The notes beneath the pieces are model-generated. The model had not been told where the DNA came from. It searched no databases and saw only the letters and a program-made list of their open reading frames with translations. DNA of 55,053 bases, from assembly GCA_913057975.1 (NCBI GenBank), contig CAJXOQ010000004.1:1-55053 (forward strand), read 5' to 3'. How positions within the stretch are numbered: position 1 is the stretch's first letter; each line of letters opens with the position of its first letter. The translations under genes were made by a program, and so were the position numbers. The stretch is from an uncultured Marinobacter sp. GTDB lineage: Bacteria; Pseudomonadota; Gammaproteobacteria; Pseudomonadales; Oleiphilaceae. Below are positions 45,696-53,850 of this stretch, piece after piece.

Positions 45696-47015
45696 CTAAC
45701 AATCTGAACCGAACCCCACGCTCTCTTTACTATTAGCACCAGCTCCCTTCACCTCTACTCCCACTAGATCTGGAGCGGTGTAATATTCAGCCAAAAGATC
45801 AATCAAGATCGTACAAAAGGGAAAAGCAACGGCGTCAAATTCTTCTGAACGCTTGCGGTCCTTCAGAATCGAATTTTTGTTTCTATAGATGTTCACAACA
45901 CCTATTGCCTCCCCCCCATCTTGAGGTAACAACGGCAGTGAGACGATGCTCTGGGCCTTTTCATCATGCAAGTAATATTTTTTAATCTCCTCTAAAGTAT
46001 CTGTGTTGTTGAGGCCGGGAACTAACTCGCATTTTTCAACCATAGCTTCTGGACTCAAAATCCACTCTGACCGCTTTGTAACAAATGCCGATGGCGCACC
46101 AGGTAAGTTCTGCATTCGTTTACCCTCTTTTCTTGGCAGCTTTGTAAGAGGAAGAGCTAACGGCTGGACGCTATCGTCAGGAAGGGGTTTTGGCGACTCA
46201 GTCGTCGTGGTAAAGATGGAATTGGCTAAATCCAACACCCCATCCAAGGAAGCTTTCGCCGCAACGAGATTGGTATCAACGAAAAATCTAGATCGAGCCC
46301 AAACCTCTTCCTGTTCACACGCGTCCATATCCTCGAACGCACGGAACAGCATGATATTGGCCCTGTAAGTTACTTTACCCAGCTGTTCAGGCACAGGAGA
46401 GTCCCATGTGAACGCTAGGTCGACTAGACCAGTCAGCACGGTTCTAATCGCCTCGGCTAACTTGTGTTGAATATCTTCTAGATCAGTGCTCACTTGAGCA
46501 GCATACTGCGCTAATTTTGCAGCTTTCTGGCAGTTTTTGTACGTTTCTCGGTAAATAGATAAAAAATGTTGCGGAGGCATTGTTCTGAGGGTGTCAGTGT
46601 AAGCGTCTATCTGCTCTTGTAAATTCCCAGTTGCTGATAATAAATCAGACTGAGCACGTGCGCGCCTCCGAGAGGCCGCTGCATCTCTCCAAAAAACCAG
46701 GAGGAAAAATACGGCAGCGAGCACCCAAAACGCCATAGCCTCAGGGACCAACGGTCCATATGCCGTATCAGAAAAAAAAGATTCCCATTTACCAAAATGC
46801 ACAAACGGGAAAGCTCTACGGATTTCATCGGTAAATATAGAAGCAACACCGCCAGCCATAATCCCCAAAAGTGCTACAAGTGCGCTCAATAAAACTGACC
46901 AGCCGGATCTTTGCCTTCTTTGACCATCTTGTTTCTCGCCACTTTTTCGCAAAAACAAGGTTGACGCTCCTATCCTTTTGAAAAATCCTTTTTTGTAATG
47001 TCGATAGTAAGTCAT
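45696..47015 (-). CDS. 2-TM membrane protein with a GAF-like C-terminal domain, function unknown
   Basis: 439 residues. A basic N-terminus (about 1-38) is followed by TM1 (about 40-61) and TM2 (about 92-109), an Arg-rich stop (RRRAR), and a long helical region (about 118-205). A C-terminal domain (about 210-412) has GAF-like strands, best seen in SIVSLPLLPQDGGEAIGVVNIYR (355-377). The topology suggests cytosolic sensing tied to the membrane. I do not recognise a named family. It has no clear ribosome binding site. AT-rich surroundings and the position between tRNA-Phe and an IS remnant point to horizontal acquisition. Confidence 0.75.
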   Translation of the reverse strand: MTYYRHYKKGFFKRIGASTLFLRKSGEKQDGQRRQRSGWSVLLSALVALLGIMAGGVASIFTDEIRRAFPFVHFGKWESFFSDTAYGPLVPEAMAFWVLAAVFFLLVFWRDAAASRRRARAQSDLLSATGNLQEQIDAYTDTLRTMPPQHFLSIYRETYKNCQKAAKLAQYAAQVSTDLEDIQHKLAEAIRTVLTGLVDLAFTWDSPVPEQLGKVTYRANIMLFRAFEDMDACEQEEVWARSRFFVDTNLVAAKASLDGVLDLANSIFTTTTESPKPLPDDSVQPLALPLTKLPRKEGKRMQNLPGAPSAFVTKRSEWILSPEAMVEKCELVPGLNNTDTLEEIKKYYLHDEKAQSIVSLPLLPQDGGEAIGVVNIYRNKNSILKDRKRSEEFDAVAFPFCTILIDLLAEYYTAPDLVGVEVKGAGANSKESVGFGSDC

Positions 47016-47452
47016 ACTGAGAGAGATAAGATAGCCCTACCACTAGTAGTGCAAGCGATAGCTCGTTAAAGCAGCTCCATAATCTATCCTGCGCCGACCA
47101 CCCAACGCTGAGACTTAAAAATAAATTAAAATATTTACAAAGCCATATTATATTTTCATTATCAATAACTTATCTTCGATTTATAAAATATCTTTTATGA
47201 CGTTACAACAATCTAATAGGCTCCCTATTAAGCAGCAGGTCGCAGGTTCGACTCCTCATCAAGACTTTTGCAGGGACTCCCACTCATCGGTTTCGGTGGT
47301 CGGATCAAGAGGACGCTCATAGCGCTTTATGGGGCCCATCAATCGATCGAAGGGTTACAGCTCGTGACAAAGTGGGCTTGCAACGACATCGGCGTGAGCA
47401 GTGTGACTGTCGAGGCCACCAAGTAGCTCCCGCTCAGTGAAACTCTTTGTGC
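47016..47452. other. AT-rich intergenic region with a tRNA-like fragment
   Basis: No gene seen. The part at 47105-47215 is strongly AT-rich and may hold the promoter of the 2-TM/GAF gene. A tRNA-like fragment lies at 47220-47258. The rest (47260-47452) is more GC-rich and adjoins the decayed IS3 transposase; short open frames there resemble nothing I know. Confidence 0.5.
47220..47258 (+). pseudogene. tRNA-like remnant (anticodon arm to T-arm)
   Basis: The segment folds as an anticodon arm (GCTCC-CTATTAA-GCAGC, one mismatch), a five-base variable loop AGGTC and a T-arm beginning GCAGG-TTCGACT-CCT, in which the last two pairs fail. Acceptor and D-arm are missing. It could be a tRNA fragment left by integration or excision. 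No functional tRNA can be made from it. Confidence 0.5.
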
Positions 47453-48260
47453 TCATAACTGCTTTCCAAACTTTGCTATCTTGCTATTGTAGCAGTTATA
47501 AAACACTTCGATGTAGACGAACACATCCGCCTTGGCCAGGTCACTGGTTTTGTAGATCCGCTTTCGAATTAGTTCCTTTTTCAGACTGCTGAAGAAGGAT
47601 TCCGCCACCGTATCCCAGCAGTTACCCCGCCGACTCATGTTGGGGTCCAGGTTGTGAGCCAGGCAGAAACGATGCAAGTCATCACTGCCGTATTGGGTGC
47701 CCTGAGCCGAATGAATTAATACCTTGTCGTTCTGGCGTCGACGCCAGACGGCCATCAGCAGCGCATCCACAACTAAGCTGCGATGCAATGCCGGTTTCAT
47801 CGACCAACTCACCACACGCCGGGAAAACAGGTCGACAACCACGGCCAAGTAAAGCCAGCCCTGCCAAGTGCGGATATAGGTGATATCAGTCACCCAGGCT
47901 TTATCTGGGCAGCTCACCGTAAATTCGCGTTGGAGCTTGTTCGCTGTAAGGATTGACGGTCTTCCGGCAATCACTCTCGGTGCTTTATAGCCTCGCAGCG
48001 CTTTGATCTTATGCTCTTCCATTCATCAACCGGGCGACCCGGGTCTTGCCGCAGGTTTCCCCGGCCTCCCGAAAGTCCAGAAACACCCGTGGTGGGCCGT
48101 ACAAGCCAGAGCTGCCCTGATAAGAGGCCAGGATCTGCGCCAGCAAGCGCTGGTTATCAATGGCTCGATCCGACAAGGGTTTATGCAGCCATTGATAAAG
48201 ACCGCTACGAGCCACCTAGAGCACGCGACACATCGTCAGGGTATTGGAAACCATAACCTG
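47453..48260 (-). pseudogene. IS3-family transposase OrfB, disrupted
   Basis: The N-terminal part (48009-48215) reads ARSGLYQWLHKPLSDRAIDN...GETCGKTRVARLM and follows an in-frame TAG at 48216-48218 (MCRVL-stop-VARSG). A one-base frameshift near 48018 leads into the DDE domain ([32 protein letters not shown]). Catalytic D46 and E141 of the second fragment are present, but the middle Asp is Ala: [12 protein letters not shown] instead of HSDQG (codon 47705-47707). The C-terminus ([13 protein letters not shown]) diverges from the family's RRHSTLGY-type ending. Confidence 0.88.
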
Positions 48261-48280
48261 GCCTTCCCATGCTCTGTAAC

Positions 48281-48306
48281 AGCTGAGGTCTCAAAGCGAA
48301 CGTTCA
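48281..48306. repeat. Copy B of a 26-bp direct repeat
   Basis: Matches copy A at 45261-45286 at 22 of 26 positions, same orientation. It lies inside the IS remnant zone, between the orfB and orfA fragments. Confidence 0.5.
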
Positions 48307-48357
48307 ATCCAAGGCCTCTACACCGTCAGGCAGGAGCCTGTAAATAAATCTATGTTA

Positions 48358-48441
48358 CTACCCACCGATTTTCCGGCAGACTTCCGGAACCGGTGGTCCC
48401 AGCTCCATCTGCTCTAGGATCAGATGCTTCGCTCTATACAC
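48358..48441 (-). pseudogene. IS3-family OrfA N-terminal fragment
   Basis: A 27-codon stretch reads YRAKHLILEQMELGPPVPEVCRKIGG before a stop. It has the HTH_8-like pattern of OrfA N-termini (IIxxLxQxExGxPVxEVCRK). No start codon or continuation is preserved. Confidence 0.6.
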
Positions 48442-48535
48442 CCTGCCGCATGTCCTCAAACTTTCCCAGTATCACCTTCCAACAATGCGTCGTGACTGCA
48501 GCACCTTACTTCCATCTGCTGAGTCATTACGTTCA

Positions 48536-48560
48536 CCCCTACTGGTGAGCCCAGTAGGGG
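48536..48560 (-). terminator. Strong hairpin after the lipoprotein gene
   Basis: A perfect 10-bp stem CCCCTACTGG/CCAGTAGGGG with a 5-base loop lies 24 bp beyond the stop of the minus-strand lipoprotein gene. A T-run is lacking, so it may be a transcript-end stabiliser rather than a classic terminator. The remainder of 48442-48584 holds nothing else recognisable. Confidence 0.5.
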
Positions 48561-48584
48561 CAAGAAGGTTATGAATACCGAGTA

Positions 48585-50624
48585 TTAGTCGGGGTTTGTG
48601 AATCCAGGGTGCTGGGTCAGGTAGCCCCATTCGTTGAGCTTGCCCAGGGCCTCGTTAGTGGCAAGTTCGTTCAGCCACACTTTATTCGGATCACGGTTGA
48701 AGAATTCCTGAACTGGCGCATCGGCTGGAACATAGCGGCCGGCTCTCAGGTATCCATCCAGCTCATGCAGGTAGGAATAGCCTGCACCGCCACGAGTATC
48801 CTGAAATGCGCGATAGTAAATGCCATCCGGCATATTGAGCGCGATGTGCTCAAATGGCTCGGTTTTCAGCTCCCAGGTGCCGGTGCCGACGCGCTGAGCC
48901 ACAAATGAATCCCGGTCGTACTTACTCACCCGAATTTCTCCCGATCCATCGGCCTTGTTGCCGTGCAGCGTCATGTAATGTTCGATACCGCCGCTTTCAA
49001 AGCCTATGACAGCCGCATTCACATTTTCATCGGTGATGCCTGCTGGGTAGGCTAGTGCATCGAAGTCGGTCGCCGGTGTCGGAACGTCGATACCGTTCGT
49101 GTTCGATGATTCGCCATACACCGTGTTGCAGCCCTGCAGATCGGCCAAAGCTGCTCCGGCACCACACTCCTGAAAGCTCTTACGCCAGTCCGTAAGGAAC
49201 ACATCGTTCTCAAAGCCTTCAACTTTGGCGTAGGCCATAGCGCCTTCAGAGAAGATTGCCTGGTCGGTTTGCTCCAGCACCGTATCCCGGATTTCCGGAT
49301 GCATCAGCGCCATGGCCTCATTGATTCTGAGGCCAGCGAGGCTGAAGCTGATGTATTGCGCATAGGTTTGAATGGTGTCGTTGTAGGCAGAACCTAAAAC
49401 GGAGCCATCTGGGCTGCCGCTCAAAGAACCTGGTACCGCGTTCAAGAACCCAATCATGTTGTCTTCGATTGTCTCTTCTTTAAAAGCCCCGCTGGCTTGA
49501 TCGAACACAAACATATTGCTGTTGTCTGCACTGATGAACTCACGAACCGTTGAATCACCCGTTGAATTGAACAGTGGAAAAAACTCTTGGTTCGATAGCG
49601 CCGCGCCGGGGCTTTGCTCGAAGATCACGCTTGTTTGCAGAGCGCCGTAATATAGCTGGCCGCTTTGCAGCGCGGTGAAGTCGAAGTAGTTAATCTTGGC
49701 CTCGACGTTCACCGAGGTTCCGCCACTTTCTACCGGATCGAAAAACGGCGAGTCGCTGGCTGCGTTTTCAAATCGGGCGTTCAGTTCGGTGAACGTATTG
49801 TTCAGGCTGTCGCCTCCACCATTGTTTGGTTCGTCGGGTGTCGGAGCAGCCACCTCGTATTCAGGCTTTTCAGTCAACGTATCCGGGTCAAACGCTTCTT
49901 CACCCAATGAGCTGTCGACATCGCTCAGAATGGTCGGAAGCAGAATTTCAATCTGCGTGTTAATCAGGCCAATCAGTTCTGACTTTGTGATGCCCAGCGT
50001 ATCGAGGTCAGATTGATCCGTCTCGGCTTCAACTTGTGCGGCGATTCGCGCAGTGACCTGTGCGATCCGGTGAAGGCGCTCTGCATTCTGCGCGACCGTT
50101 GCATCGGTACTTGCTTTTGCGGCAAGAAAGTCTTCCATCGGATCAAACGTAGTTTTCAGTCGGGTCGAGACTGTCTGCTTGGCCTGTTCCAAGGTTGCGC
50201 CGCCCTCAAGCTCATCAGAAACCATGGTGGTGATCGGTGAGACAAACTGTTCTTCGTTTTCGGGAATGATTGGTGCGCGAAGGGTGAACGGTTTGGGCAC
50301 CGGCTGGTTGGTGTCCAGGTCCACAGTTAGGTTCTGGATTGCTTCTACGACAAGTTGCGCGTTCGTGCGCGGGGTTTCAAGTGAGAAGAAGCCGGTACCA
50401 TCGGTATCCGTGCGTGGTTCATCACGGTCCAGTGACCCATTTCCATTGAGGTCTACAAACACCTGGGCCTGTGCCAGGTAACCGTCAGCGGCGCGACCGC
50501 TCACCGTTGTTGTCTGATTGCCACTGGCGGTGTCATCGGTTGAGCTGGAAGACGACCCGCCGCCACAGCCAGAGACCAGAAGGGTGGTCCCAACTGCAAG
50601 CATTACCTTGCTCTTAAAAAGCAT
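48585..50624 (-). CDS. Large lipoprotein with an EF-hand-like calcium loop, function unknown
   Basis: 679 residues. Signal peptide and lipobox (LLVSGC, C20) are followed by a GGGSSSSS linker, so it is probably anchored in the outer membrane. Residues 58-69 (DLNGNGSLDRDE) form an EF-hand/dockerin-like calcium loop, preceded by GYLAQAQVFV, a pattern common in marine surface lipoproteins with carboxypeptidase-regulatory-like domains. The remainder contains no motif I recognise. Two Cys (in FQECGAGAALADLQGCN) may pair. It sits between the IS remnant and a long non-coding stretch. Confidence 0.78.
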   Translation of the reverse strand: MLFKSKVMLAVGTTLLVSGCGGGSSSSSTDDTASGNQTTTVSGRAADGYLAQAQVFVDLNGNGSLDRDEPRTDTDGTGFFSLETPRTNAQLVVEAIQNLTVDLDTNQPVPKPFTLRAPIIPENEEQFVSPITTMVSDELEGGATLEQAKQTVSTRLKTTFDPMEDFLAAKASTDATVAQNAERLHRIAQVTARIAAQVEAETDQSDLDTLGITKSELIGLINTQIEILLPTILSDVDSSLGEEAFDPDTLTEKPEYEVAAPTPDEPNNGGGDSLNNTFTELNARFENAASDSPFFDPVESGGTSVNVEAKINYFDFTALQSGQLYYGALQTSVIFEQSPGAALSNQEFFPLFNSTGDSTVREFISADNSNMFVFDQASGAFKEETIEDNMIGFLNAVPGSLSGSPDGSVLGSAYNDTIQTYAQYISFSLAGLRINEAMALMHPEIRDTVLEQTDQAIFSEGAMAYAKVEGFENDVFLTDWRKSFQECGAGAALADLQGCNTVYGESSNTNGIDVPTPATDFDALAYPAGITDENVNAAVIGFESGGIEHYMTLHGNKADGSGEIRVSKYDRDSFVAQRVGTGTWELKTEPFEHIALNMPDGIYYRAFQDTRGGAGYSYLHELDGYLRAGRYVPADAPVQEFFNRDPNKVWLNELATNEALGKLNEWGYLTQHPGFTNPD

Positions 50625-51426
50625 AATGCATCCTTATTTTTTATTGAAGTAAGCAGCCTCTTGAGCCACCCGTCGTACTTTAACCGAGAGCCAGAAACAT
50701 AAAAATTCGTTAATTGTAAAGAATTATTATCTTCAATATCAACTAGTTGAGATTATCATCGTTTGACAGTTTTTAACGGATGAGCATGGAATATCTTTGT
50801 TTTCCCAGTTCGCGAGAGGTGTTCTGGTAGCAAACAGGAGTTGGATTTTGAGGGTTTAATCCATGGATCTTTAATATTTTTTTGATGAGGAGCCGAGAGC
50901 GGGAGAGGTGGAAATCTTGGATGCGAGCCGAAGCTGGGCTCACGTAGTCGACTGGTCTCAATAGGATGAACTGCTGAGGTTAGCCACCCCGCCAAACCAA
51001 TATCACCTGAAATTGCATGCTTCAACCAATCAATCACCCCAACCACAATGGGGTTTTGTGTTCGTTAAATCTGCATGTTGCCCTCGGTTAATCACCTGGC
51101 AGGTCCCTTTGTTGACGTCAGGCTGTGAGTGAGTGCCTATGCCAAGAATAGAAAGGTAAGTAGCGATTAGGTTGTCAAGCGTCGAGCTGATTCAACTTTG
51201 CATTGCTGATCGGGGCAGGAGACTACGGGATTCAGTGCGAGGCGAATGTTCACTTTTGTTTAAAAGTCTGCCTATTCGGCTTGCCCCAGACCTAATTGTT
51301 CGGCTGAGAGGAACACTTCTACTGCCAAGCGAGCTCTGCTGGCTCCTAGAGCCCACCATAACTTCTGTTTGGACTGGCAAATAGCACTCAAGCTCCAACA
51401 GAGCCTTCAGTGCCTATTAATGCAAT
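50625..51426. other. Gene-poor region upstream of the lipoprotein
   Basis: No convincing gene. An AT-rich segment (50635-50760) probably carries the lipoprotein promoter. A minus-strand frame at 50756-51046 and frames around 51172-51398 lack ribosome binding sites and family resemblance. A hairpin ACCCCA/TGGGGT (51036-51054) followed by four T could be a weak plus-strand terminator. Confidence 0.45.
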
Positions 51427-51588
51427 ATGAGAGTCGTTAGAATCAGCAGCGCGCACATCGGATTAGCGGTCAGTTACGTTCAAGGGCTACAAACTACACC
51501 GCGAATGGACCTTCGATCAGAGCCCTATGACAATCTCGTACCAGCCAGATTTCAGGCTACCATCAGCAAGAGCTTTGCAGGAGGCTAG
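51427..51588 (+). CDS. Possible 53-residue ORF directly upstream of the antitoxin-like gene
   Basis: ATG 51427 opens a frame MRVVRISSAHIGLAVSYVQG... ending SKSFAGG at a TAG three bases before the GTG of the next gene. There is no ribosome binding site and no family resemblance. It could be a remnant of a longer gene or chance. Its only support is the tight spacing. Confidence 0.2.
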   Translation: MRVVRISSAHIGLAVSYVQGLQTTPRMDLRSEPYDNLVPARFQATISKSFAGG

Positions 51589-51591
51589 CTC

Positions 51592-51816
51592 GTGGCCGAC
51601 CAGACCTATCAGACCTATGACCTCAAAGAGCAGCGGGCAGCAGCACTAAAGGCTGTAACTGATGTCTTTGACGGAGACTCAGACCTCGCAGAGGCTTGGC
51701 TCGATCAGCCAATCAAGGCTCTAGACGACGAGAAACCCGCTGACTACCTTAACAGCGTTGAACGCATCCGAACTCTAAGAGGCGTCATCAGACGACTTGA
51801 GCATGGATTTCCTTAG
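51592..51816 (+). CDS. Orphan MbcA/ParS/Xre antitoxin toxin-binding domain (DUF2384-like)
   Basis: 74 residues, GTG start with AGGAGG seven bases upstream. After a variable N-terminus, AEAWLDQPIKALDDEKPADYLNSVERIRTLRGVIRRLEHGF has the pattern of the toxin-binding domain of Xre-type antitoxins (WL..P..AL....P.D.L.......V...L.RIEHG). The usual N-terminal helix-turn-helix is absent and no RES-type toxin gene lies next to it. It may be an antitoxin remnant or a stand-alone domain. It lies 321 bp before hsdM. Confidence 0.68.
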   Translation: MADQTYQTYDLKEQRAAALKAVTDVFDGDSDLAEAWLDQPIKALDDEKPADYLNSVERIRTLRGVIRRLEHGFP

Positions 51817-52137
51817 GAAAATTACCTGCCGCAAAAGGGGATAAAACTGAAATTGCCAGGGAGTGCCGTCTGAAACTGACACATTGAAGCTCACGCTTAG
51901 ACCTAAGCGTCGTCTACAACAGACAGCAGGCCCCGAATTTCAGAGCGCATCTCAGGAACCAGATACCCCGGAATCGCTTGTCTCATAGCGGTCGGTACAT
52001 GAATTGCGCCCTCTCCCCACTTCCTCTAAGCTCCCCCCAACCTACTTTTAGAAAATCTGTCTACCCATGCGTCACTCACCGTCGCGTGCGTGGGTTATGT
52101 TAGTGAGCCGTATTTTCGCTATATCTAGAGAGAATCA
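51817..52137. other. Intergenic region before hsdM
   Basis: No gene seen. A 27-codon minus-strand frame (51903-51986, ending RGLLSVVDDA) resembles a C-terminal fragment but cannot be assigned. An inverted repeat around CGCTTAGACCTAAGCG (51894-51909) is perfect, with 8-bp arms. The hsdM promoter is presumably in 52060-52130. Confidence 0.4.
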
Positions 52138-53850
52138 ATGAACAACACGGAACAGCAATTCCTCAAAGCCCTGGACGACAAGCTCTGGAAAGCCGCCGAC
52201 AAGCTCCGCGCCAACCTGGATGCTGCCAATTACAAGCACGTAGTACTGGGCTTGATCTTCCTGAAGTATGTCTCCGATGCCTTCGAGGAGCGCCAGGAAG
52301 AATTGCTGGAGCGGTTCAAGGACGAGGACGACGACATTTACTACCTGCCGCCGGGCGACTATGACAGCGACGAAGACTACCAGCAGGCGCTGCTGGAAGA
52401 GCTAGAGGTACTGGATTACTACCGAGAAGCCAACGTGTTCTGGGTCCCCAAACCCGCCCGCTGGAGCACCCTCAAAGAAAAGGCCGTCCTGCCGGTAGGT
52501 ACGGTGCTTTGGCAGGACGACGCCGGTAACGATGTTAAGCTGCGCTCCGTGTCCTGGCTGATCGACAATGCCCTGGAAGAGATCGAGAAGAGCAACGCCA
52601 AGCTTAAGGGCATCCTCAACCGCATCAGCCAGTACCAGCTGGAAAACGACAAACTGCTGGGCCTGATCAACACTTTCTCCGACACCTCCTTCACCAAGCC
52701 CGTGTTTGACGGTGAGAAGCTGAGCCTGCACAGCAAAGACATCCTGGGCCATGTGTACGAATACTTCCTGGGCCAGTTCGCCCTGGCCGAAGGCAAACAG
52801 GGCGGCCAGTACTACACCCCCAAGAGTATCGTTACCCTGATTGTGGAAATGCTCGAACCCTACTCCGGCCGTGTGTACGACCCGGCCATGGGCTCTGGCG
52901 GGTTCTTTGTCTCCAGCGACAAGTTCATCGAAGAGCACGCCAAAGAACAGCACTACGACGCCAGCGAGCAGAAAAAGCACATCTCCGTGTATGGTCAGGA
53001 ATCCAACCCCACCACCTGGCGCCTGGCTGCCATGAACATGGCCATCCGGGGCATCGACTTCAATTTCGGCAAGAAGAACGCCGACACCTTCTTGGACGAC
53101 CAGCATCCGGACTTGCGCGCCGACTTCGTAATGGCCAATCCGCCCTTCAACATGAAAGACTGGTGGAGCGAATCCCTGGCCGAAGACACCCGCTGGAGGT
53201 ACGGTACCCCGCCCAAGGGCAACGCCAACTTTGCGTGGATGCAGCACATGATCCACCACCTTGCGCCCACCGGCAGCATGGCCCTGCTGCTGGCCAATGG
53301 CTCCATGAGCTCCAACACCAACAACGAGGGCGAAATCCGCAAGCGCCTGGTGGAGGAAGATCTGGTGGAATGCATGGTCGCCCTGCCCGGCCAGCTTTTT
53401 ACTAACACCCAGATCCCGGCCTGTATCTGGTTCCTGACCCGGGACAAAGCCAACGGCATGGTGCGCAACGAGAAAAAGCGCGACCGTCGGGAAGAGTTCC
53501 TGTTTATCGATGCTCGAAACCTGGGCTTTATGAGGGATCGGGTACTGCGGGACTTCACCAACGATGATATCGCCAAAATTGCTGATACCTTCCATGCATG
53601 GCAGCGCGAAGAGGGCTACGAGGATGTCGCTGGCTTCTGCAAATCCGCCAGCCTGAATGAAATCAAGAAGCATGATTTTGTGCTGACGCCTGGGCGTTAT
53701 GTGGGGGCTCAGGAGCAGGAAGACGACGGCGAACCGTTTGCAGAAAAAATGGCACGGTTGACCGGGCAGCTGCGGGAGCAGTTTGCTGAGAGCGATCGGC
53801 TGGAGACTGAGATTAAGCGGAATCTTGGGGGGCTGGGGTATGAGCGCTGA
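52138..53850 (+). CDS. hsdM: Type I restriction-modification methyltransferase subunit HsdM
   Basis: A 570-residue N6-adenine methyltransferase. An N-terminal HsdM domain (WKAADKLRANLDAANYKHVVLGLIFLKYVSDAF) is followed by the SAM-binding motif VYDPAMGSGGFFVSS and the catalytic motif NPPF (DFVMANPPFNMKDWW). It methylates host sites as M2S1 and joins HsdR for restriction. It overlaps hsdS by 11 bp. hsdR would lie beyond the window or elsewhere. Confidence 0.97.
   Translation: MNNTEQQFLKALDDKLWKAADKLRANLDAANYKHVVLGLIFLKYVSDAFEERQEELLERFKDEDDDIYYLPPGDYDSDEDYQQALLEELEVLDYYREANVFWVPKPARWSTLKEKAVLPVGTVLWQDDAGNDVKLRSVSWLIDNALEEIEKSNAKLKGILNRISQYQLENDKLLGLINTFSDTSFTKPVFDGEKLSLHSKDILGHVYEYFLGQFALAEGKQGGQYYTPKSIVTLIVEMLEPYSGRVYDPAMGSGGFFVSSDKFIEEHAKEQHYDASEQKKHISVYGQESNPTTWRLAAMNMAIRGIDFNFGKKNADTFLDDQHPDLRADFVMANPPFNMKDWWSESLAEDTRWRYGTPPKGNANFAWMQHMIHHLAPTGSMALLLANGSMSSNTNNEGEIRKRLVEEDLVECMVALPGQLFTNTQIPACIWFLTRDKANGMVRNEKKRDRREEFLFIDARNLGFMRDRVLRDFTNDDIAKIADTFHAWQREEGYEDVAGFCKSASLNEIKKHDFVLTPGRYVGAQEQEDDGEPFAEKMARLTGQLREQFAESDRLETEIKRNLGGLGYER

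Larger units (their letters stand above)
47453..48441 (-). mobile_element. Decayed IS3-family insertion sequence
   Basis: Fragments of both IS3 reading frames lie in the same order and strand: an orfA N-terminal piece (48358-48441) and most of orfB (47453-48260). Terminal inverted repeats and target duplications are not recognisable. Multiple lesions make it immobile. Confidence 0.8.

Noticed and set aside
50756..51046. 96-codon minus-strand frame
   Set aside because: Low-complexity Ser/Pro/His composition, no ribosome binding site and overlap with a likely hairpin; probably non-coding.
51172..51398. Opposing frames of about 70 codons
   Set aside because: Both strands open over the same bases with no start signals; no protein resemblance.
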